Assembly: GCA_963978545.1 (NCBI GenBank)
Contig: OZ021722.1
Coordinates: 5,522,001-5,586,000, forward strand
From: Linyphia triangularis
Taxonomy: Eukaryota > Arthropoda > Arachnida > Araneae > Linyphiidae
Length of the DNA: 64,000 nt
Direction of reading: 5' to 3'
Below the pieces are notes generated by a model. It made no database searches. It was not told the origin of the DNA and worked only from the letters and a program-made list of their open reading frames with translations. The translations under genes and the position numbers were made by a program. The first letter of the stretch is position 1. Every line of letters begins with the position of its first letter. Positions 56,534 to 64,000 of the stretch are shown here, piece after piece.

Positions 56534-56993
56534 TTACATAAGTAAGTCAATGTTAATAGCATTTTCCTTAAAATAAATTATGCCTAACAGTGCATCAAAT
56601 TGTTTTGTAGCATACCATGGCATACAAAAAAAAACAGTTTTGAATTTTTTTGTCCCCAATTTAATATAAAGTTGTATGCAATTTCTGTATTGTAATGTGG
56701 AAAACGTGATTGTTTTAATTGAAACGCAAGAAGCAATGTTTGTTGTTTTTATATGTTCTTTTATGCTATCAAATAGATCGCCTGAAATTAAGTTCAGATT
56801 TGCTCCAGTATCAATAATGACTTTTAAATTTGTGTTACCAATTGAAATCATTACCGTGGGCAAATACGAGTTACCTTTGAATGTGGTACTTGGGTTATCA
56901 AGAGAATTAACGCTAAACAACAATTTATCTTCAATATTATTGACTGTTGTTTGTTCGCCGGAGAGTTCGATATGGGTTATGTCTGTGTTTGCC
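56534..56993 (-). pseudogene. Gypsy aspartic protease remnant
   Basis: Retroviral-type aspartic protease (cuts the Gag-Pol polyprotein in the particle). The active-site loop reads VIIDTGANLNLISG and the later flap-end motif DALLGIIYF; length and spacing are normal for gypsy. The frame opens from the G-run at 56992-57005 and closes at a stop near 56534. It is in a different frame from gag across the homopolymer. Confidence 0.85.
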
Positions 56994-57005
56994 CCCCCCC
57001 CCCCC
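56992..57005. repeat. C/G homopolymer at the gag-protease junction
   Basis: A run of about 14 C on the plus strand (G on the coding strand, read as glycines in gag) lies exactly where the frame must change between gag and protease. It may be a slippage site, a decay-driven length change or a sequencing artefact. Confidence 0.7.
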
Positions 57006-58179
57006 TCCGTTTCTTCTAAAAAAACCTGTTGTGAAGCTGACTGATTGGCTCCAAAACGTGAATTATTCCCTCTGTGTGAATGTGGATTCCGTCTATTTCC
57101 TCTAGAGTACCTGCCATTTGCAATGTTACCTCTCGTTTGCGATTGTTGTACGAACCTGTTCTGATTGAATTGTTGATTATTATTCTGAAAATATCTCCCC
57201 CTGTTGTGATAGTTTCCACGGCTAGAATTATATGAGCCCCTATCATAGCTATTTTGTATGAACTGACTGTTGGGGTTTTCGGATTGAGTTGAATTAATTA
57301 AGTCTTTAATTTTCTCTCAATTCGTTGACAAATGCCACGGACTGGCGCAAAAGATATAATCAATAAACATTCGCTGTTGGGTAGCATTTTGTAAAGTAAT
57401 ATTGTTGATATCATGTGTCCGACTTTGCTCCGGGTTTTGTATACCACTCGCATTTTCACCTTCCGTCTGTAAAGAATTTATACGAAATTTTGTGACCGTA
57501 TTGATTGCGACCTGAATGTTTTTTGCTATATCCACCTCCAGTTGGAAAGTCGTTGGATTTTCTTTTAATACATCACATTGTAGCTGTGGTAGCAATGAGC
57601 CGATGAATTTTGAGAGTCTCATTTTAACAAGAATTTCTCTAGTACTTTCCAAAACAACATTCTGTGAGCTTCCCAAATATCCATTTGACGCAACTACAAG
57701 CCTGTTAGCAAAAAGTTTAACGTCTTCATTTTCTCTCTGATAGCAATTAGCGAAGTCAATTTGTGATTCACCGATCTCCTTTCTAGTTTAAAAAAATCCC
57801 TTAACTTAAGTCTGACGAATGCGTAGTCAGTAGAATTTGATAATTCTTGGTCTGAAATTAAGTACCTCAGTGCATTTCTTTTTAGCCTCGTTTTTAAAAT
57901 AGTCAGACGTTCTCTATTATCCCAATTTGCAATATTTGCAACTTCCTCGAATTGTCTGAAGAAGTATTCAGTTTCCTCATTATTTCCTTCGAAATACGTT
58001 GACAGTAATGCCAATCCATTGATTCGACTACTTTCCGCCATAGCCGTGCCTGTGATAACCGCTAGTCCGGAATTTTGACTTAATTCACTGTCATCTATAT
58101 CGCTTGTTCTATCCGTTCGATTAATTCTTCTAGAATTGCGTTTAAAAGTATGCACACTCGATTTTTTTACTCTAACCAT
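57000..58179 (-). pseudogene. Gypsy gag remnant
   Basis: Starts MVRVKKSSVHTFKRN at 58179. Residues 60-160 include LLSTYFEGNNEETEYFFRQFEEV-like sequence and YAFVRLKLRDFF, typical of a gag capsid. A frameshift near 57725 (after REKMK) moves to the frame 57676-57317 (SKFIGSLLPQLQ, TTFQLEVDIAKNIQ). A stop near 57317 and another shift lead into an Asn/Arg/Gly-rich nucleic-acid-binding tail (NSSRGNYHNRGRYFQNNN) reaching the poly-G at 57005. No CCHC zinc knuckle is seen; the RG/N-rich tail may replace it. Confidence 0.8.
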
Positions 58180-58278
58180 TTTTATTTGCTTGACCGAAAA
58201 CTATCGACGATTGCCTTTTGAGTATTTGTGAACCACAATTCATTTTATGTTTCCACATTAATAGTGTATCTGAACGAA

Positions 58279-58308
58279 CCGAAGACTGGATCAAGGCACC
58301 ATAAATAA
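58279..58308 (-). other. Possible primer-binding region of the gypsy element
   Basis: Directly inside the 5' LTR, minus strand reads TTATTTATGGTGCCTTGATC. TGGTGCC after a 7-base gap could pair with a tRNA 3' CCA end. The cognate tRNA cannot be named. Confidence 0.3.
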
Positions 58309-59058
58309 TGACGTGATCTTTAGCGTAATTTGGTACAAAGCGTTGAGCTGTAAGATGTTAGTATACTAATTACCAACTCCAGATAAATCAAAGTTATACA
58401 TTACATAAAATTTTAAATATTCAAACCAAATAACCAGTCCGGCAAATTAATCTATCTGTTTATTCACATACATTATAAATACACAGATATATTCCTCCAA
58501 TGACAGTAACATTAGTTTACTGGCATGCATCCAAGTATTAATAATAAAAATAAGATAAAAGTAACATTCTCCAAATAGGTAAAACTCAATTATTTCTACA
58601 ATTAGCTATTAAATTCAGGCATTGATAAAGTTTCTTAAATGGAAACTGGCTGAGGATAGAGGAAGAAAGGTAAATCAACTTACTAGAATTTCAGGTGTAA
58701 GCAATGGACAGCGGGTCATCATCTCTCTCTTCCGAACTGTCATAGTTTTCAAAACCACAGTCTTATCTCTTCTCCACCGGAAAAACGTCTCTCCCTTTAC
58801 TCCGATCTCAGATTCCTCCAGACCCTCTGACATCCGTCCCATCTTTTTAATTGGTTGACTATCTGCCCCCTTCTCACACATTTAATTGCTACCAATATTC
58901 AGAGATTCCAATTGGAGCAAAAGGCCGTGCGAAAATCCCTCCTTCGATTTAATATGTAAACATTGGGCAACTCGGCTTTACTTGGGGGAATGTATAATAA
59001 TTGCTGTGCTTTAACCCCTCAAGCGAAATAGTAGGAAATGTCAGATTGCATCATGACA
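58309..59058 (-). repeat. Gypsy 5' LTR (about 750 bp)
   Basis: Starts TGTCATGATGCAATC at the CTAGA duplication and ends GATCACGTCA next to the possible primer-binding site. The middle is GC-richer with ATCTGAGATCGGAGTAAAGG. Internal open frames on either strand have no domain. Only its last 38 bp is found at the 3' end of the element. Confidence 0.65.
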
Positions 59059-59862
59059 CTAGATAGTAACTTTTTTGTATTAAACTTATAGCAAATTTAT
59101 AGTTCTACCACTTTTGTATAATATATTTTTCTCTACGACTTAATGTTATGAAGATATAATTGAAAATTTTGGCAAAAAACTTAAAAAAGCAGCATTTTTA
59201 CGAAAAAGTTTTTACTTTAATGCTACGTAACTCTTTACATAATAACTTTACAAAAACCAATTGTATGCAAAAGTTGTAGAAAATTTAATATTCTACAACT
59301 TTTAAATTTAATATTTGTTTTTAAGATGCATTGCAAAAGAGTTATGATCTATAAACTGAAAAATGTTGTGTGTTTTTTTGCGCACGACAGAAAATACACA
59401 AAGCAGAGTAGCTCCTTTGTTATTAGTCCTAGAAAATAAGTTAATGTATAAAACTTGTAGGAAATTTATTGTTCTACATCTTTTATATGCAAAATATTTC
59501 TCTAAGACGTACCATAGTGTAGATATAATAAAAAAAACTGACACAAATCTTAAAAAAGTAGCATTTTTACAAAAAAGTTTGGACTTTGATGCAACGTAAC
59601 TTATTTACATAATAGTTCTATAAAAAAACTTGGGGTACAAAAGTTGTAGAAAATTTAATATTCTACAACTTTTGAATATAATATTTGTTTCTAAGATTAT
59701 GAAGTATAAACTGAAAAACGGCTCAGTTTTTGGTGCACCACAGAGAATGCACAAGGTTTTGGAGGTCGAAAACTTGGTTTATAAACCACGAGACCAACCT
59801 TTATAACATATTAAAAAATCAGAACTACATAACCTTTTGCAAGGCAAAATGTCTCTATTCCC

Positions 59863-60543
59863 TGGACTAATAGCCTTGCGATATTTTTTTTGCAATTATT
59901 TTATTAGTCTTATTTCGCAAGATTTTATTTTTTGTGTGCTAAATATTTCTATAGTTTTATTTAGTTTAGTAAAAAGTACCAATTATATAACAATACTTCA
60001 AGACAAAAAATTAATGTACATATGAACATTATAATAGTGTAATTATCTACATCTTGACTAAAAAATTTAAGAAAATGTGCTTTTATGTTGAATCCGCACC
60101 ATTTATTAATATAAATTATTGTTGCCCAGTGATATTTTTATGATCAAGAAAAAATACTACTATCTGTATAAGTTCATTAAGCGATGGACCTCTCTTTGTT
60201 TTATGTACCACTTTAAACATAAGAAAGTTTAAATGCGATGTTGCATAACATGTTGCTATTCTTATCAATGTGCCTTTTTTTGATAATTTTGACTAACACT
60301 ATGGTTACTGAAAATTGTATTGACAGACCAATGATTGCCATTATCTTAAAATGGTTGCATCCAAAATATATTCTGCTACTTTTTTTTTTTTTAGTAAATA
60401 ATCATCTAAGTTATTATATTAAAGACAAAACATTGGTAGAGAACAATAATTTTTAATCTTAAAATTAATCTGTACATAAATCTTATTTTAGAAAATGTGC
60501 CTTAGTAACCAAGTTTCAGATTACATATCGTGTTGTTTATTTT
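59863..60543. other. AT-rich Rab intron sequence, no gene seen
   Basis: Two hydrophobic frames of 62 and 72 codons (59837-60025 and 60238-60456) reflect T-rich composition and show no conserved motif. Confidence 0.45.
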
Positions 60544-61196
60544 TTAAGAGGAAGACCTATACTAAACTTCAACTTAACTAGACATCACTTAGACGGTAGA
60601 TCGTCACAGTGCTCATAGGTATTTAATCCATTTTGGCGGCGTGAAAGCATAATGTTCGCCAAACCACAACCCTATAGAGAACAAAAGGCTCTAAGGTTTG
60701 GCGAGAATTATGTCTTCACTCCTCCAAAATGGATTAAATACCTATGAGCACTGTGACGATCTACCGTCTAAGTGATGTCTAGTTAAGTTGAAGTTTAGTA
60801 TAGTAAGGATCATTCCCTGTACTTGTCATGATATGAGCTTCTAGTGCAGAGCATTTCGAAACTACTTTCTATAGAACCTTGACATTTGGCTAGTTGGTAT
60901 GAAAAAGATAACTTAATGAAATGACATAAATTGTTTTCATTTAATGTCTTTCTATAAGGAATGAAAATTAAAATAGCAAAAGGCAAAATCAAGTGGAGCC
61001 ACGGCATATGCATTGATGTAAGGATTTCTGAAATAAAATATAATTACACGCTATTTTCGAGTTTTTAATTTATATCATTTCATTGGAGTGATCGTTTTTG
61101 TACCGACTCACCCAATGTTAAAGTTTTATCGAAAGTAGTTTTTAAATAGACAAGATTATAACATAGCGAGTAACGGAATTTATCCTTCCTCTTAAA
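60544..61196. mobile_element. Family C copy 4 with B in its left arm
   Basis: Perfect 11-bp inverted ends TTAAGAGGAAG (60544-60554) and CTTCCTCTTAA (61186-61196). Taken as TTAA target plus GAGGAAG, they suggest TTAA-specific insertion. The B element lies at 60560-60800, then the C core (AAGGATCATTCCCTG, CTTGACATTTGGCTAG, TATGCATTGATGTAAGG) and the mirror arm without B. Confidence 0.78.
60560..60800. mobile_element. Family B fold-back element, copy 6
   Basis: TACTAAACTTC ... GAAGTTTAGTA at TA (60558-60559 and 60801-60802). Both arms carry GGTATTTAATCCATTTTGG-type sequence and are nearly identical: the most symmetrical copy in the window. Confidence 0.87.
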
Positions 61197-61301
61197 TGGA
61201 TGAGTGTATTGATTGTGTCTGTATTTGTCAATAACTTAAGCTACCTTACTTTCAGCTTTACTTCTAATGTTAGAATTTACTCATTTTTATTTTTACATAA
61301 A

Positions 61302-61719
61302 CAGGGTTCTCACGATCATTGAAAGTCATTAAAAGTGCTTAATATTTTTGAACTTGTTTTCAAGGCCTTGAAAGTGCTTGAAAATTCTTTGAGGTGCTTA
61401 AAAGTCCTTGAAAGTACTTAGAGGTCCTTAAAAGTCCTTAATTTTTGCAAATGTTGTGTGGCCAACTGCAAAATTTATAAAAATACAACTTGGACTTGCT
61501 ATCCCCACGTGACTGCCTCGTATTTGCACTGTATCAAAATTTTCCGACATATTTGTATTACGCATCCACCAATTTGTAACTTTTTTGGCAGAATATACTT
61601 TATTAAAAATTCATTTATTGACATGATGCCTGAAAACAAATTTTCAAAGGTCCTTAAAAACATTGATTAGGTCCTTAAAAGTCATTGATTTTCATTCTGT
61701 GATTTGAGTGGGAATCCTG
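61302..61719 (+). mobile_element. Family I element, copy 2
   Basis: 418 bp; ends CAGGGTTCTCAC and GTGGGAATCCTG, flanked by ATAAA on both sides (61297-61301 and 61720-61724). Interior frame gives CCVANCKIYKN, reminiscent of the start of a THAP zinc finger (C-x-x-x-x-C), then ICITHPP and FFGRIYFIKN. Terminal thirds are built of AAAGTCCTTGAAAGTACTTA-like words. Confidence 0.82.
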
Positions 61720-61724
61720 ATAAA

Positions 61725-62470
61725 CTAATTACCATTTTAAGAAACCTTTAAAAGTTGAGTATTTTGTATATTATCGTAGTTTTGTTATGTAGTTGAATTC
61801 TCTTGCCTTGAAATGTTAATATAAAGTTGTAAACATGTTTTAATTGACAAAAGCATTTCTTTTCATGCATTCCTAGATTAAAAGAAATCATCGAAAGTAA
61901 GCATATTTCAAATTCCCTGTGATTTAGTTGTTTTTGTTGGGTTTTGTATACAAAGAAAACTACCTCCTTATGTGACAAAAATGTACTTTTTTAAATATGT
62001 TCGGTGTACTAGTTATGTTTAAAGTAGCAAGAAAAGTTGGAAAAAAATTTAATTCGTGCATTGTCTGCTTGTGCAAAAAAATTGTGCGCAAATTAAAAAT
62101 TAAAAATGCCAGACATTTTACGAGCTAAATTTTATTGAAAAATTAGGGAGAGAGGGATTAGGTATTACTTTTATATGGTTGATTTTTAAACGAATATCTT
62201 ACCCTTGCTACATTAAGTACCAAGCTCATATTTTATTGTTGCTGAGGTTTTTGGCTTCAAGGCTCATTCTGATAAAGTTTCTTTTTTTGATGACTGAAAG
62301 CAAATACATTTTTCTGTTAAGTTGAAACATTTTGCTATATCAACAAAAAGAGAAAGTAAAGAAAGAGGAGACATATTCTACTGCAGTGGAAGCACTGAGT
62401 GTCACAAAATGTTAAATGTGGAGGGGGGGGGGGGATAAAATTTTTATACTGTAGTCCACTAAAGTTCTTC
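61725..62470. other. AT-rich spacer, no gene seen
   Basis: Ends in a G-run at 62420-62432. No domain-bearing frame. Confidence 0.45.
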
Positions 62471-62749
62471 TTGTATCGTTGTTCTTCTTATCTTCGTTGT
62501 AGTTCTTCTTATATCAAGGCTTATGGTGGCAATAGTCCCCTTTCAATCTTGTCACAGTCCCATGGGGCAGCTAGTGATAAATAAATAATGCATGCTCAAT
62601 CTCTAACTTTTTCATATGCCTATTGAACAATGTTTTTTAAACCCTGCTATCAAGTATGACAGGTCCATAAATTTATAATTCTACAAAATGCTACAACAGA
62701 TCTTTGGCTGTAGTGTCTTGTTGTTGCTAATCCTCACTGTCTGACGGAG

Positions 62750-63058
62750 TCAGACAAGATCCACGAGTTCGTTGACTAAAAGGAAGTCGAAGACTAGGAG
62801 AGGATTGCTATAGAGATCCTCCTTAGAGAGTCCCATGCAATCCAAGAGGTGCTCAGGAGAGGCCTGATGAATTTGGCACTTGGTGCAGGTGACGAAGGTT
62901 TTCCTGCCCTCGTTGAAAGTGAGGCACTTGATGTGACCGCTTAGCAAGCCTTGATAGAACAGTCCCGGTACGTCTGTCACACAGGAGGTCAAGGGACAAA
63001 CCCGGTTTTGAGCCCTTGTACCAATTATGGGTTGTCCCCCACCAATGTAGTGTCATAA
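62750..63058 (-). pseudogene. Non-LTR retrotransposon ORF2 tail (RNase H-distal region)
   Basis: Two overlapping minus-strand frames together resemble the C-terminal end of arthropod non-LTR retrotransposon polyproteins. The upstream frame has THNWYKGSKPGLSLDLLCDR. The downstream frame has LLSGHIKCLTFNEGRKTF, then CTKCQIHQASPEHLLDCMG with a C-x2-C...H...C zinc-like pattern, and ends FLLVNELVDLV. A frameshift lies near 62960. I associate this SGHIK...CTKC...QASPEHLL type with spider genomes, from memory. Everything 5' of it is missing; probably a 5'-truncated copy. Confidence 0.72.
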
Positions 63059-63404
63059 ATGAGGAAACCGGTGCTGTACTGAACTACATATTTTATTTGT
63101 AATGTAGTAGCACTATTGACCTAACAAAGTTCAACCCATGAATCCTTGGCGACAGTTCTTCTTATATTAAGGCTTATGGGGACTTAAGGCACCTCTGTTT
63201 TTCAAGCATTTTGCACCAACCCCATTTTCTGAAGGTCGGTAGTGGGTAGTACTGAACAAGATGTTAGCACACGCTCATGAGAGGGAGTGTGCTAGACTAC
63301 CTATAACCACCGAAGAGTTAATTTCTACCTCTTTTCGGTAGCTACCCAGTAGATGGCAGCACTATCGACCTTATTTTAGAGGCAATACCAAGCTGAAAAT
63401 TTCA
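63059..63404. other. Spacer, probably mobile-element debris
   Basis: Contains CTTCTTATATTAAGGCTTATG (63157-63177), almost the same as 62507-62527, so the retrotransposon fragment lies between two near-identical stretches. No gene seen. Confidence 0.4.
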
Positions 63405-63625
63405 GAAGACTTGGCTATACCACCCCCGAAGGTTTTGATTTGTATGGGAACTTAGAGGACTTTGCGATTTAACATGCCCCAGTCACCATTAGCAAACACG
63501 GCGATGTTTAGTCAGTCCCAGGCCCTCAACTCGTCACCATTAGGATTGTGAGCACTAAGCCAGGATCGAACTCGCAACCCCCCGGTTGCGAGAACGACGC
63601 TTCTCCCGACTAGGCTACGCAGCCC
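63405..63625 (-). mobile_element. tRNA-derived SINE, family S4
   Basis: Minus strand begins GGGCTGCGTAGCCTAGTCGG (box A-like) and has box B GAGTTCGATCCTGGC. The body runs through CATCGCCGTGTTTGC and GGGGCATGTTAAATCGC to about CAAATCAAAACC. No tRNA acceptor pairing. Single copy in the window. Confidence 0.65.
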
Positions 63626-63799
63626 TTTGGCGACATTTGGTTATCAAGATGTAAATGAGTTGGTTTGACGTTACAGATATAAGAATTTCCCATTGACATT
63701 GTGTGATAGTATAGAACCTAATTATAACCGACTGATTCAAGAAAAATGTAGAGTTAGAAGATTTTCAGAGAATGGCAGTTTGAAAGAGGAAATGAAATG

Positions 63800-64000
63800 G
63801 CACAGTCATTAAAAATGCTTATTACTTTTTAACTTGTTTCACAGCCTTGGAAGTACTTCAAAATGCTTAGATGTACTTAAAAGTCCTTGAAAATGCTTAG
63901 ATGTCCTTAAAAGTCATTAATTTTTATGGATGTTGTGTGCCCAACTGCAAAATTTATAAAAATGCAACTTGGACTTGCTCACTGTGTGACCGCCACTTAC
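63800..64000 (+). mobile_element. Family I element, copy 3, cut by the window end
   Basis: Starts CAGTCATTAAAAATGCTTAT without a clean CAGGGTTCCCAC end, then AAGTCCTTGAAAATGCTTAG words. The interior frame gives GCCVPNCKIYKN and TWTC, closer than the other copies to a THAP start. Continues past 64000. Confidence 0.7.

Larger units (their letters stand above)
51456..59058 (-). mobile_element. Decayed Ty3/gypsy LTR retrotransposon
   Basis: A 7.6-kb insertion in the right arm of family F, flanked by CTAGA (51451-51455 and 59059-59063). The empty site is readable from the other arm of F (GTCCTAATAGTAAC in complement). Plus-strand outer ends are TGACGTGATC and CATGACA, i.e. TGTCATG...GTCA on the coding strand. 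Order on the minus strand: LTR, gag, protease, RT/RNase H, integrase with chromodomain-less GPY/F-like end, then a 1.4-kb region ending in only 38 bp of LTR. Multiple stops, frameshifts and a duplication make it inactive. Confidence 0.88.
49496..59862. mobile_element. Family F transposon with ~0.85-kb inverted arms, split by a gypsy element
   Basis: Begins GGGAATAGAGAC (49496) and ends GTCTCTATTCCC (59851-59862). The left arm (49496 to about 50400) is matched in reverse complement by 51395-51455 plus 59064-59862 once the gypsy insertion is removed. The arm itself contains two ~365-bp subrepeats (from about 49623 and 49985), each starting near a TGGTGCACC word and containing AAGTTGTAGAA. Net length without the insertion is about 2.76 kb. 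The centre holds a cysteine-rich ORF. It lies in Rab intron 4. No flanking duplication was recognised. Confidence 0.75.

Noticed and set aside
59837..60456. Two hydrophobic frames as membrane proteins
   Set aside because: T-rich DNA encodes Phe/Leu/Ile by composition; no conserved residues or gene context.

Overview
This is a eukaryotic, AT-rich and strongly repeat-laden window. It looks like an arthropod, most likely a chelicerate such as a spider. Three things point that way: intron-rich metazoan genes, tRNA-derived SINEs with a metazoan layout, and a decayed non-LTR retrotransposon tail of a type I associate with spiders. No search was run, so the taxon is an inference. Only two cellular genes can be supported. 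They lie head to head in the middle: an 88-aa TRIQK protein on the minus strand (three coding exons, 36818-44252) and a Rab small GTPase of the Rab5/Rab22/Rab31 group on the plus strand (four exons, 45286-49434). The Rab C-terminal half is not found before the window ends. The ~1.0 kb between the two ATGs probably holds both promoters.

Region 1-35200 has no supportable cellular gene. It is a mosaic of nested repeats, named here by letter because I cannot match them to a database: eight solo LTRs of ~0.64-0.78 kb with TG...CA ends and NTAT target duplications; family B, a ~240-bp fold-back element at TA sites; family C, flanked by TTAA and repeatedly carrying B at the same spot in its terminal repeats; family D, a ~650-690-bp fold-back element; family E, ~0.7 kb ending in a hairpin; family GH, ~0.6 kb; family I, flanked by 5-bp duplications and starting CAGGGTTCCCA; family J, rich in ATTGGCCA; and at least four SINE families. 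Several nestings can be dated relatively because empty sites survive in other copies.

Region 36800-49500 holds the two genes. The TRIQK introns contain a family I element and a decayed piggyBac transposon (41602-43385). The Rab introns contain a SINE with a clean 14-bp duplication and a 248-bp tandem array (47520-48780).

Region 49496-59862 is one transposon, family F. It has very long inverted arms, an internal cysteine-rich ORF, and is split by a 7.6-kb decayed Ty3/gypsy retrotransposon (51456-59058, minus strand, TSD CTAGA). That element has gag, protease, RT/RNase H and integrase remains. Its two LTRs do not match beyond 38 bp, and the 1.4 kb replacing the 3' LTR carries what look like exon pieces. 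Region 60500-64000 is again mobile DNA: a B+C composite, two family I copies (one cut by the window edge), a non-LTR retrotransposon fragment and a SINE.

All alignments, repeat boundaries and splice sites were read by eye.
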